A stretch of DNA of 64,000 bases, from contig JAFABG010000025.1 in the NCBI GenBank assembly GCA_023426145.1, positions 1-64,000 on the forward strand, written 5' to 3'. The position numbers and the translations under genes were made by a program. Origin of the DNA: Bacteroidota bacterium. Its GTDB lineage: Bacteria; Bacteroidota; Bacteroidia; Bacteroidales; Bacteroidaceae. The notes under the pieces are model-generated. The model ran no database searches. It was not told the origin of the DNA and saw only the letters and a program-made list of their open reading frames with translations. Numbering within the stretch: the first letter of the stretch is position 1; each line of letters starts with the position of its first letter. Of this stretch, positions 43,010 to 53,400 are shown one piece after another.

Positions 43010-44146
43010 TTAATTTCTATTTAAGGAAAACTTAAAGATACACTGACTCACATACTTCTCACCCGGACGAAGCACTGCCGAAGGCCAATCCGGCTTATTC
43101 GGAGTATCGGGATATTTCTGTGTTTCAAGACAGACAGAAGCACGTTGGTTGTAGGTAATGCCTTTCTTTCCCGTAAGCGAACCATCTAAAAAGTTTCCAG
43201 TATATACCTGAATGCCTGGCTCGTTGGTATAAACATCAAGTACGATACCTGTAAGAGGTGATTCAAGGGTAGCACACTTACGAGTGATATCTCCTTTGGT
43301 GTTCAACACCCAATTGTGATCGTATCCGTTACCATTCTTCAGCTGTACAAAATCATAGTCATCGATTCGCGCGCCTACGGAAGTTGGGGTGCGGAAGTCC
43401 ATTGGAGTACCTTCAACAGAAGCAATCTCACCGGTAGTCATAAATGTGCTGTCTACCGGAGTATAATAATCTGCATCAATTGTCAGTAGATGCGCCGCAT
43501 TACGGCCCGCATCTCCGTCAAGATTGAAATAAGAGTGATTGGTCATATTCACAATTGTCGGTTTATCGGTTTCCGCTTCATAGCGAATATCTATGGCATT
43601 GTCATCGGTCAGTTTCATGATTACGTTACAAGTAATATTCCCGGGAAAGCCTTCCTCGCCATCTTCTGAGCGATAAGTGAGATGAAGTTCCTGCGGATTG
43701 GGTTGCACCGCATCGAACACGCGATATTGAAAGCCTTGCGGGCCACCGTGCAGACAGTGTCCGTAATTATTTCGAGGTAGTTGATATTCAACACTATCCA
43801 ACATGAAACGTCCCTGATTGATGCGATTTGCATAGCGCCCTATGCTTGCACCAAAATCGGAAGGTTTACTGATATAATCCTGAATAGAATCAAAACCTAG
43901 CACAACGTCGCGAAGTTTCCCATACTTATCGGGAACCATGACAGAAACAATACGCCCACCAAAGTTAGTAACACAAACTTCCATCTTGTTCTTGTTACTC
44001 AAGGTGTACAAATCAGTTTTCTTTCCAGCTACTTCCGTCTGAAAATTACGCTGTGATAAACCAGATTCCGTCACCTTCTCAGCTTTCTGCGAACAAGCTG
44101 AGATGAATAGGGCCGTGACTGCCCAAACACATACTTTTTTCATCAT
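43010..44146 (-). CDS. galM: Aldose 1-epimerase (galactose mutarotase), lipoprotein
   Basis: A 378-residue GalM-family protein with a lipobox (ALFISAC, Cys18), so it is exported, unlike cytoplasmic GalM. Motifs: VTNFGGRIVSVMVPDKYG, NRINQGRF, CLHGGPQGF (His), NMTNHSYFNLDG (catalytic His) and VCLETQKYPDTPNKP (catalytic Glu). It interconverts the alpha and beta anomers of free aldoses. In this locus it would equilibrate mannose released by the inverting GH92 and GH125 enzymes before uptake. It is 20 bases downstream of the GH125 gene. Confidence 0.88.
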   Translation of the reverse strand: MMKKVCVWAVTALFISACSQKAEKVTESGLSQRNFQTEVAGKKTDLYTLSNKNKMEVCVTNFGGRIVSVMVPDKYGKLRDVVLGFDSIQDYISKPSDFGASIGRYANRINQGRFMLDSVEYQLPRNNYGHCLHGGPQGFQYRVFDAVQPNPQELHLTYRSEDGEEGFPGNITCNVIMKLTDDNAIDIRYEAETDKPTIVNMTNHSYFNLDGDAGRNAAHLLTIDADYYTPVDSTFMTTGEIASVEGTPMDFRTPTSVGARIDDYDFVQLKNGNGYDHNWVLNTKGDITRKCATLESPLTGIVLDVYTNEPGIQVYTGNFLDGSLTGKKGITYNQRASVCLETQKYPDTPNKPDWPSAVLRPGEKYVSQCIFKFSLNRN

Positions 44147-44165
44147 ACCTAGGATCTCAATATTT

Positions 44166-45632
44166 TTAATTTATACTATTTAGCAAATCTACTTTCCCTT
44201 CATTCACCAGCTTAAGAATCAGCTCTCCAAAAAGCGTATTCTGCCAAGCAAACCAAGCGCGAGTAAAGTTCTTCGGATCATCTTTATGAAATGACTCGTG
44301 CATAAAGCCTGTTCCGGCATCTGTATCCATCAGCATCTTAATGCAAGTTTTTATTTCTTGATCATCCGTACTAGTAAAAGCTTTCATCATGATGCTCATC
44401 GGCCAAACCATATCATAACCTATATGAGGTCCGCCAATACCTTCTCCGGCTTTACCTCTAAAGAAGTAGGGATTGTCTTCACTCCAAACGAATTTGCGCG
44501 TGTTTTGATAAATGGGATCGTTAACATTCACATCACCTAAATAAGGCATAGCAAGCAAGCTAGGCACATTGGCATCATCCATTAAAAGATGGTTTCCGAA
44601 ACCATCGACCTCAAATGCATAAATCTCACCATACTTCGGATGGTTGTATACTGCATATTTCTTCAAAGCGGTTTCAACTTCCTCAGCCAGTGACTTACAT
44701 TGAGTAGCTAAAGCTGTTTGCTTATTTACTGTTTCCAGAATTTCGGCCGCCTTTCGCAAAGAAGATACAGCAAAGAAGTTAGACGGAACCAAGTATTGAA
44801 GCGTCGTAGCGTCATCGGAAGGGCGGAAACAAGACACGATCAAACCGACTGGTTTCACAGGGGCTCCAAGACCATCGTTATTCAAAGTATCTAAGGCACG
44901 TTCCGTTTTACGTTGAAACTTATAGGGTCCTACTCCATCCTTTCGCTGTTGTTCCTTGAACGTTTTCAGCACATGGGTGATAGCCTGAATCCACTCTTCC
45001 GAAAAGATGCTTGCATCTCCGGTAGTTTTCCAGTATTGATAGGCCAAACGTAATGGATAACAAAGTGAGTCAATCTCCCACTTTCGCTCGTGCAACTCGG
45101 GTTTCATGGCTGTCAAATCACTCATCCAATGATTATCCTCCACAGCTCCATCATTAAATGCGTTGGCATAAGGATCTATATTAATACATTTAAACTGTCG
45201 AAGAATAACTCCCGCTAGCATTTCCTTTAATGCCGGATCGGAATTTGCCAACTGCACATACGGCCATACCTGGGCACCCGAATCACGAAGCCACATCGCA
45301 TGAATATCTCCTGTATATACAAACGTATCGGGCTTTCCATCTTTGCCTTTGCGAAAATGCACTGTGGTGTCGATCGTATTAGGAAAACAGTTGGTAAACA
45401 TCCATGATAGTTTCTCGTTTCTTAGTAGCTTCTTCACTCGAAGGATCTCTTTCTCAACCGCATTGGAACGAAAAAGACGCTTCGAAACTTCCGGACGGTT
45501 ATCTTTCTGAATAGCATCCATTGCACACACCTGTATTTCTGGGATCGCATTGACAGCCTGTACCTGAGCATTGCCCGAAAACAGGGCAACAAGCATACTG
45601 CCCGCAGTGATATATTTTACTTGCTTCTTCAT
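44166..45632 (-). CDS. GH125 exo-alpha-1,6-mannosidase
   Basis: A 488-residue protein with a signal peptide (ITAGSMLVALFSGNAQVQA). Residues about 60-480 are a GH125 (alpha/alpha)6 barrel: TFVYTGDIHAMWLRDSGAQ, NAFNDGAVEDNHWMSD, WEIDSLCYPLRLAYQYW, and near the C-terminus GTGFMHESFHKDDPKNFTR. Characterised GH125 enzymes cleave terminal alpha-1,6-mannose with inversion. It most likely acts in the periplasm on the debranched backbone of yeast-type mannan, after GH92 has removed side chains. The gene is 3 bases downstream of a GH92 gene, so they are co-translated. Confidence 0.92.
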   Translation of the reverse strand: MKKQVKYITAGSMLVALFSGNAQVQAVNAIPEIQVCAMDAIQKDNRPEVSKRLFRSNAVEKEILRVKKLLRNEKLSWMFTNCFPNTIDTTVHFRKGKDGKPDTFVYTGDIHAMWLRDSGAQVWPYVQLANSDPALKEMLAGVILRQFKCINIDPYANAFNDGAVEDNHWMSDLTAMKPELHERKWEIDSLCYPLRLAYQYWKTTGDASIFSEEWIQAITHVLKTFKEQQRKDGVGPYKFQRKTERALDTLNNDGLGAPVKPVGLIVSCFRPSDDATTLQYLVPSNFFAVSSLRKAAEILETVNKQTALATQCKSLAEEVETALKKYAVYNHPKYGEIYAFEVDGFGNHLLMDDANVPSLLAMPYLGDVNVNDPIYQNTRKFVWSEDNPYFFRGKAGEGIGGPHIGYDMVWPMSIMMKAFTSTDDQEIKTCIKMLMDTDAGTGFMHESFHKDDPKNFTRAWFAWQNTLFGELILKLVNEGKVDLLNSIN

Positions 45633-45635
45633 AAT

Positions 45636-47927
45636 TCACTTCTTCTTTTTAAATTCATTAGAGAAAGAATATGGGAAATCGGTTTCTTGAGTTCCCCGTT
45701 GCTCATTTGGCTGCGCTGCCATCTCAAAAGTAATTGAAGCGCCATTGATCAGATCCTCCTGAGTAAGATAATTTTTCGTGTACACTTTGCCATTCATTGT
45801 CATAGATCGGATATAACGTTTATCGTCTCCATTTTCAGGAGCAGAGAGAGTCACAACTTTGCCATTCTCCAGATGAAGTTTCACTTGCTTGAAGTAAGGC
45901 GTACCCAACACGTACTGATTAGCACCTGGACAAACGGGATAGAATCCCATAGCAGAGAAAACATACCAAGCAGAAGTCTGACCGTTATCTTCATCCCCAC
46001 AGTAGCCATCAGGAGCTGGAGTATAAAGTTTATCCATGACTTCGCGAATCCAATATTGAGCTTTCCATGGCTGTCCGGAATAGTTGTATAGATACAGCAT
46101 GTGCTGTATGGGTTGATTGCCATGAGCATAGTTCCCCAGATTCATGATCTGCATTTCGCGAATTTCATGAATCACCCCGCCATAATAACTATCGTCAAAA
46201 ATTGGAGGAAGAATAAATACAGAATCCATCATCTGATTGAAACTATCTTTCCCTCCCATCAGATCAATCAACCCCTGAGGATCATGAAACACGGACCAGG
46301 TATAATGCCAGCTATTGCCCTCTGTAAAAGCATCTCCCCATTTCAACGGATTGAAAGGAGATTGAAAGGAGCCATCTTCATTCTTTCCGCGCATGAGTCT
46401 ATGTTCAGGATCATATAGATTTTTATAATTCATGGCACGTTTGGCAAAAATCTCAATTTCCTTTTTAGGTTTATTCAATGCTTTACCCAATTCATAGATG
46501 CACCAGTCATCATAGGCATATTCTAATGTTCGAGCTGCATTTTCTTTAATCCCTACATTGTAAGGCACATAACCAAGCTTATTGTAATACTCATAACCTA
46601 AACGTCCTGTGGAGGATACCTTGGGATGTACGGCAGTTGTTCCATGCTTGACTGCTTCCCACAAGGTTTCAATATCATATCCTTTCAGCCCTTTCAAATA
46701 AGCATCAGCAACTATGGAAGCGGAATTGTTGCCAACCATGCAACCTCTATGCCCGGGACTTGCCCACTCAGGAAGGAAACCACTCTCCTTATAGGTGTTA
46801 ACCAATCCTTCCTGCATTTTTGTATTCATTGACGGATACATCAAGTTGAGGAAAGGGAATAAGCAACGGAAAGTATCCCAAAAACCGGTATCCGTAAACA
46901 TATATCCGGGAAGCACTTCCCCATTATACGGGCTGTAGTGAACAATGTCCCCTTTCGCATTGATTTCATAAAAGCTTCTAGGGAAAAGTACAGAGCGATA
47001 TAGGCAAGAATAGAACGTACGCAAATGATCAATATCCCCATCTTCAACTTCAATACGACCCAATGTTTCATTCCAGACTTTTCGTCCTTTGGCTGCAATC
47101 TGATCAATGTTGTCCTTCCCTAATTCTTTTAAGTTCTGTTCAGCCTGTTCGGCACTGATAAAAGAAGAAGCTACCCGCACATTTACTTGTTCGCCTTTAT
47201 GAGTTTTAAAACCGACCAATGCACCAGCATGGTTGTCGTTAGATTCAAATTTATTCGTATCAATAACCCCACTGGCAACAGCAGCCGTATAAGTAAATGG
47301 TTTATCAAACACCAATACAAAATAATTCTTAAAGTTAGCAGGAACGCCACCACTGTTCCTCGTTGTATAGCCGATAATCTTATTTTCCGAAGGGATCACT
47401 TTTACAAACGACCCTTTATCGAAAGCATCAATAACAACGTATGAATCGTTGCTTTGAGGGAATGTGAAGCGGAAAGAGACCGCTCTCTCTGTTGGAGCCA
47501 TCTCAGCCACCACATCATGGTCGGCAAGATAAACCTTATAATAGTATGGAGTAGCTTTCTCCGCTTTATGCGAAAACCAACTAGCACGCTGATCCTGATC
47601 GAACACAGGCTTACCAGTGATCGGCATAATGGAAAACTGCCCATAATCATTGATCCATGGACTAGGCTGATGAGTTTGTTTAAATCCTCTAATTTTATCT
47701 GCATCATACGTATAGGCCCAACCATCACCCATTTTACCCGTTTGAGGCATCCAAAAATTCATGCCCCAAGGAAGGGCAATAGCGGGATAAGTGTTTCCCG
47801 TAGATAAGGCATGCTTAGATTGAGTACCGACTAGTGGACTGACATAGTCCACTGGTCCTGTAATCATTTTTGCATCCATGCTCCACGCACTGAATAAAGA
47901 AAGAGCTAATAAAGCGAATTTTTTCAT
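45636..47927 (-). CDS. GH92 alpha-mannosidase (canonical)
   Basis: A 763-residue protein with a signal peptide (FALLALSLFSAWSMDA). GH92 signatures: DYVSPLVGTQSKHALSTGN, GFKQTHQPSPWINDYG, the acid motif TEGNSWHYTW with Glu536, and GDEDNGQTSAWYVFSAMGFYP with the Asp bases. All catalytic positions are canonical, in contrast to the GH92 at 40907. It should be an inverting, Ca-dependent exo-alpha-mannosidase (alpha-1,2, -1,3 or -1,4 linkage cannot be told from sequence). It lies 12 bases after the DUF4965 gene and 3 bases before GH125. Confidence 0.93.
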   Translation of the reverse strand: MKKFALLALSLFSAWSMDAKMITGPVDYVSPLVGTQSKHALSTGNTYPAIALPWGMNFWMPQTGKMGDGWAYTYDADKIRGFKQTHQPSPWINDYGQFSIMPITGKPVFDQDQRASWFSHKAEKATPYYYKVYLADHDVVAEMAPTERAVSFRFTFPQSNDSYVVIDAFDKGSFVKVIPSENKIIGYTTRNSGGVPANFKNYFVLVFDKPFTYTAAVASGVIDTNKFESNDNHAGALVGFKTHKGEQVNVRVASSFISAEQAEQNLKELGKDNIDQIAAKGRKVWNETLGRIEVEDGDIDHLRTFYSCLYRSVLFPRSFYEINAKGDIVHYSPYNGEVLPGYMFTDTGFWDTFRCLFPFLNLMYPSMNTKMQEGLVNTYKESGFLPEWASPGHRGCMVGNNSASIVADAYLKGLKGYDIETLWEAVKHGTTAVHPKVSSTGRLGYEYYNKLGYVPYNVGIKENAARTLEYAYDDWCIYELGKALNKPKKEIEIFAKRAMNYKNLYDPEHRLMRGKNEDGSFQSPFNPLKWGDAFTEGNSWHYTWSVFHDPQGLIDLMGGKDSFNQMMDSVFILPPIFDDSYYGGVIHEIREMQIMNLGNYAHGNQPIQHMLYLYNYSGQPWKAQYWIREVMDKLYTPAPDGYCGDEDNGQTSAWYVFSAMGFYPVCPGANQYVLGTPYFKQVKLHLENGKVVTLSAPENGDDKRYIRSMTMNGKVYTKNYLTQEDLINGASITFEMAAQPNEQRGTQETDFPYSFSNEFKKKK

Positions 47928-47939
47928 GGTATTCTTTTA

Positions 47940-50417
47940 TTATTTAGATAGTTTGCCTTCAAGCATCTTTATGAAATAGCCGCCAACCACAGAACGAGCT
48001 TGGAAGCCCCTCAGATTAGGCTGATCCGTAAAGACCCAATCCGACATAGGAACGCGGTCAGTCGTTTCATTCATGAAGAGATAAACCGGTGCTATAAATT
48101 CTTCAAAAGTAGACTTATCTTGTGCCAATGTTGCTGTCCACATAATCCAGTCAGTTTTGGTATATGCCTCGCGGTTATCCAACGGAAGTCCGTATTTATT
48201 TTGCTTCGAAAGATAATAAGCAATTTCTGTCTCAGCAACTTTTTCTGGAAAAATCTGAAGCTTCATCAGTTTGTCCCACACCAAGTTATACTTCTGGCTC
48301 CAAGTTCCAGGTTTATCAAATGTCAATCGATAATGGTCTCCATCATCGGCCATTTTCACCCATTCTGTAGCCATATCTTTTGCTTTCTGAGTGTACTTCT
48401 CTGCAACCTCATTTTTCCCTAACTTTTCTGCTAAATAGCCATAAGACGCAATTCCTAAAATGGCCTTGATAGAAAGATTAGCATTGTGTGCAAAATGCCC
48501 GGCAAAATCATCTGTACAAAGTTGATTCTCAGGATCAAGTCCATTATCCACTAGATAGTCGGTCCAAGTAGTTAGCGTTTCCCAATGTTTAAGAGCGTAG
48601 TCAGCATTCCCTTCCACGGCCGCAATCGCTGCTGTTAACACCAACATATTTCCGGACTCTTCTACGGGCATATCTCCACCATACGTTTGTCCATTGGCTA
48701 AGGGGTAAGTACCGACATCGTGCGCAGCAAAAGGTTTGGTCCATTTTCCGCTTTCACTATAATAGAAAATATGATTTAGGAGTCCTTTGGCTAGTTCCGG
48801 GTTATAGAGCAGGAATAATGGAGCAGAAGGGTAAGTCACATCTACCGTTCCAATTGAACCATTGCTAAAGTTTTCTTTAGAGAGGAAAAGAAGATCTCCA
48901 TTCGGTGCTTCCACTAATTTATGCGCTGTTATTGCTTGTCGATAAGCAAGTGCACAAAGTTCAGCATATTTACGCCCACCAGCATTTGTTGCTTCATTCA
49001 TTAATTGCCGATCAAAGGCTGTACAACTGTCCATCAAAGCATTATACTCATGCTCCGCTTGATGAAATTGCGATATGATTGTCTGATCCCCCGCCCGATT
49101 CCAGTAGGGACGAAGATTCTCTCCAAAATATTGAATGGAGTAAATATCATCATAGCCGATCAATAGATGTCCTTTAGCCTTCTTCATTTTTCCTAAAGAC
49201 TGAACCAAAGCCAATTTATCATAACTGTGGGTGGTAGGAGCCTCGAGTTTGTCCGCAAGAAAACCTGTACGCAGTTTCTTCCCTTCCCCAATCGCACATT
49301 TGCTATTTTTCTGTTCAGTAGCAAGATAGAAGTGCCCCCAATCCAGCCGAACATTATCTCCTTTCTTCTTCAGAATTTCTTGGTTACGACTTCCTGTGCG
49401 CAAGAATAACAAATCGCCATCCGTGAAACTATCTGCTACAGATTCTTGCTGTGCTTGGTCAAGTGCCCATTGAGGTCCAGCCTCAAAATACAAGTCAACC
49501 TGATGCGATTGTCCATCATTGGATACAATATCGTAAGAGATATAGTTGACAGGACGTGACAGCAGATCGAGGTTGTTCATAAACAAAGGAGCTGTAAACT
49601 TCAAATTCAAATCCACAGGACCACAAGTAAAGCGATAATAAGTTTGCATCGGTTGTACTTCAACAGAAGTTTGCACCGCCGTTTGATTAAAATAGCGACT
49701 ATGATCCAATTCAACCAACAATCCAAAATCCAACAAGGCATTACCAACTCTATTATGACAATAGGCAGCTATCAAGTTAGTTCCTTGTTTCAAAGAGGCA
49801 ACTACTTCCTCTGACAATTTCACTTGTACATGCTTCTTACAGGCATTTCCTGTATCAACAACTTTAATTCCGTTAATATAAATAATAGCATCATCATCGT
49901 GAGAATATTCCAAATAAACATTTTTACCGGTAAGATTCTCTTGAATATCCGCAGTACGTCGTACCCATATAAATTCTTCTCCCCACTGTGTCTTTGCCGT
50001 ATGTTCATTTTCCATAGTACCAAAAGCACCTTCTCCTTCTTTCCATGTTTCATCTTTAAAATCAGCTTTTTGCCATCCATCAACAGGCTTTACGGTGGTA
50101 TATTTCCCCGACCAGTTCCCCTGTTCAGATGTCTTTACAATTGGTCTTAGTTCCAATTCTTCCGTTCCCATAAACCGATAAGTTTGCCCGTCGACTTTTG
50201 CAACGCCAATCAAAGGAAAAGCTTCGCCGGTCCAGTGCCTCACAGAGCCATCATATAAATTGTCTGTAAATGACCATGCGCTAGTATAAGGGTCAATACT
50301 CACCAGTGGATAGGCTGGCGCCCGTAATTCATTTTTCTCATGCCGTTCGGCCTTGGGAGTACAGCTGCAAAAGACGGAGGCTGTTCCCACCAGCAGCGTC
50401 ATCAGTTGTTGTTTCAT
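47940..50417 (-). CDS. DUF4965-family (glutaminase A-like) lipoprotein
   Basis: An 825-residue lipoprotein (lipobox ASVFCSC, near residue 19). Order: DUF4964 (LRAPAYPLVSIDPYTSAWS), one jelly-roll insert (about 95-230: GKYTTVKPVDGWQKADFKD, WVRRTADIQENLTGKNVYL), DUF5127 (about 250-330), and DUF4965/DUF1793 (about 460-820: LLNHIFYYSESGKWTKPFAAH, ARSVVGGYFIKML). It is a close paralogue of the gene at 26254, with one insert fewer. Its position between GH76 and GH92 genes suggests a glycosidase-type role in mannan breakdown; no activity can be read from the sequence. Confidence 0.83.
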   Translation of the reverse strand: MKQQLMTLLVGTASVFCSCTPKAERHEKNELRAPAYPLVSIDPYTSAWSFTDNLYDGSVRHWTGEAFPLIGVAKVDGQTYRFMGTEELELRPIVKTSEQGNWSGKYTTVKPVDGWQKADFKDETWKEGEGAFGTMENEHTAKTQWGEEFIWVRRTADIQENLTGKNVYLEYSHDDDAIIYINGIKVVDTGNACKKHVQVKLSEEVVASLKQGTNLIAAYCHNRVGNALLDFGLLVELDHSRYFNQTAVQTSVEVQPMQTYYRFTCGPVDLNLKFTAPLFMNNLDLLSRPVNYISYDIVSNDGQSHQVDLYFEAGPQWALDQAQQESVADSFTDGDLLFLRTGSRNQEILKKKGDNVRLDWGHFYLATEQKNSKCAIGEGKKLRTGFLADKLEAPTTHSYDKLALVQSLGKMKKAKGHLLIGYDDIYSIQYFGENLRPYWNRAGDQTIISQFHQAEHEYNALMDSCTAFDRQLMNEATNAGGRKYAELCALAYRQAITAHKLVEAPNGDLLFLSKENFSNGSIGTVDVTYPSAPLFLLYNPELAKGLLNHIFYYSESGKWTKPFAAHDVGTYPLANGQTYGGDMPVEESGNMLVLTAAIAAVEGNADYALKHWETLTTWTDYLVDNGLDPENQLCTDDFAGHFAHNANLSIKAILGIASYGYLAEKLGKNEVAEKYTQKAKDMATEWVKMADDGDHYRLTFDKPGTWSQKYNLVWDKLMKLQIFPEKVAETEIAYYLSKQNKYGLPLDNREAYTKTDWIMWTATLAQDKSTFEEFIAPVYLFMNETTDRVPMSDWVFTDQPNLRGFQARSVVGGYFIKMLEGKLSK

Positions 50418-50446
50418 AATTTAATTACCTGTTTTATTTTGTCTAA

Positions 50447-53400
50447 TTACCATTCTAGAGTCACCTTCACACCGACCGGATCATTTTCAAAACCCAGCAA
50501 AAGAGTTTTTGAAGATTCATCCCATTCCGGTTGCACCTCCTTTCCATCAACCCTTACCGTTAGCGGTCTGGAAGGCAAGAGAATTCTTGATACATTGCTT
50601 GTGTTTATCGGACTCTTTGCTACGAAAGAGTAGCTATGTTTACCTATCTTTTCATTATAAATTCTTGAAGCTCCACAGAGCACTTTTGCCTTTATCTTGC
50701 GAGACACTTTGCTCAAATCATAAAGATACCCTTGTTCACCTGGTTGAATTTGCTTAGAAGTCACTATTGGCAAACCTTTCTCAAACAAGTCAATATATAA
50801 TCCAGACAGCGTCAAAGGCTTTTTAGAAACACTTTCATCCATCACCGCAGCAATGACATAAGGACCACGTTCTACAATAAAGCTATTCTTTGTTTCAATC
50901 TCTTTACCAAACTTTTTCTGATAAGCAGAAGCAATCATTTCATAATATTTCTGATCATTCCCCGTCTTCAATACAAAATACTTCGGATCTTCACGCATCA
51001 CGATCACTTGTCCTTTACCATAACGGTAGGTTCCTTCGCTCGGATTTCGAGATAAGTTCATCTTTGCAAACAGATGTTCCGATGGAGCCTTATATTCATT
51101 TCCTTCTGTGTTCCACCACTCCAATACCGTTTGATAAGGGTCAACATCTTCTCCACAGTAGACCAGTACTCCACCTTTTTTCACCCAATCTGCTAGATAG
51201 GTGTGATATTCCGGTTTCATCGGTTTCATATTTGAATAGGACATAACTAGCATGTGAAGCCCTTTGAACGTTTCTTTGAAAGGTGTGTTTTCCATGTGTA
51301 CAAGTTCTACAGGGATTCCGCGTTTCAATAGAGGCAAGGTTTGCCCATAGAAACTAGAAAATTGCGGATCATCATAGCCGTTATGATTAGGAAAACGCTG
51401 GAACATTAAAGAGTTAGCCATCAGCACACCAATCCCGGATGTACCTGTTATCTTTTTCTCAGCAGTCCGAATATCATTCAGTGTGTTAATCATTATCTGC
51501 ATCTGAGTAGAATAAGAACGAGGTATGCGTTCCTTTTTATCTGTTCCAGCAATGCGATAAAGCCCTTGATAGATACGATCGGGCCAAGGCATCACTTCAT
51601 AAGTATCTACCATAGGATACATCAACTGTGCAGCAAAAGTGGCCTGATAATTTATTTTATAATCCAACCAGTCTTTAGCTCGGTCCTCAATAGGATCAGT
51701 CAAGAAATACATTTTCCTGTTTAGTGGCGCAGTCATCGACTTCATACAACCATATTCTAGAAACGCATTTTCAAAAACACGCTCTTTCTTTACACCGTTA
51801 TAGAAATTCGGTTCGCGGGCGGTACCAGTCCACACTTGTGCTATGTAACCATCTACACAGTCCAATGAAGCCAAGCTTGCTTCTGGACTTACGATCTGCC
51901 ATGACGTATAATTAATTAAAGAGTGAGTCGGTACATAGCACTTGACATCCAATCCCTTAGATTTTCCGTAGGCTTTTGCAAAAGTGAAGATCTTGTCCAA
52001 CGCATGATAATAAAGATGATATTTTAGTTTATTAGAAAGGTAGGTATTTTCGGGTGATTCATGCTGAGATTTCCAAGGGAAATGATAATAATTTTCCCAT
52101 TCCGATTTGAAAGCTTCACTATAGCCTCCACGCATCCAGAATTCCGGCTCCTCAAGATAGATAGAAGTAATTCCTGCATCAATAACCCGTTTAATCTGTG
52201 TCTCCTGCATGTAACGGATAAAACTTTCGGTAGGAACAATATAGGGAATCAAATGACCATGAGCAATCTCATGTCCATTCCGGTCACGTTGCCCCTCTTT
52301 CAAATGGCCATCAATGCCATCCCATTTTCCTAAAAAATAATCTTTGTAGTCTCCCCAAGCAACTCCAGTCATAAATTCCGTCTGATAACCTTTATCTCTC
52401 CAAGACTGAACACGTTGTTCAAAAGTCATACCAGGTCTGTCCAACGTACCATAAACCATTGTAGCATCAGCACGTATATCAGTCTCCGGCTTCCAGTGTT
52501 CTGCGGTCTGAAACGTGGTTTTAGCCACTTTATTTTGTTGTTTTTGTACCTCCACAAAGTTGTGATTTGACTGAAATAAAAGCATTAATGCAGGTATTCC
52601 AGAAGCCGAGTAACTATCAATCTCAGCACCTGCTGATACAACTTGTTCATAAGCTCCACCACAAATATTACGCGTTTTATCCCTATTACCCCAACCGATT
52701 TCAATATTACGCATCAAAAATGGTACATACTGAGTTTGTCCACAATCGTAGACTAGCATAGCCATATATTCTGCAAAAATGGCTGTATATATCCCTTGTT
52801 CAATACCATTTTCAAAGGGTAAAACCCCATGTTCAGCTGACATTTCATTGACTGTATAATCGGCTGCTAAAATGGCATTATCTAGATATTGTTTCTCCCC
52901 AGTTGCTTTGTAAAGCAGCACAGAAGAGCCAATAAAGGTGGCTTGATTATAAACGTGTACTTTCCATGCCGGATTACCGTTTCCATGCCGACTATCGGCT
53001 ATCCGCCCAGTCTTCTTATCAAAGAGATTCGCTACACCCCATTCGTAGATTTCTATACCTTTCGCCAGATATTGAGCTTTAGTCTGATATTTAGGAGATT
53101 CCTCAGTCGATGGAACTCTCTCGTTAGGAACATTTTTATAAAGCGTAAGTGCGGCTACCACTGTAGGAAAATTTATACAAGCCATCTTTCCCTCTCCTGG
53201 TCTATTGGGTCTAGGATTGTGTATGGGTTGCCATTGCCAAAACATTCCTCCATTGTCTTTGTCATAAGAACCAGTATCACCCACTTTCTTTGAACCGTAC
53301 CATACACGACTGAAACTCTCTTCAGACAACTTCAAATATTCATCATTCCCAAACAGTTCGTATGCACGAGCCAAAGATATCGTCCACCACATGATATCAT

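Noticed and set aside
47454..47807. 117-codon plus-strand frame and many similar long frames opposite the mannan genes
   Set aside because: They lie wholly inside well-supported genes on the other strand and show no protein-family features.
45636..47927. GNQP motif in the second GH92 taken as loss of the catalytic acid
   Set aside because: By spacing to the Asp bases, the acid lies in TEGNSW (Glu536), which is intact; GNQP is a different, variable motif.
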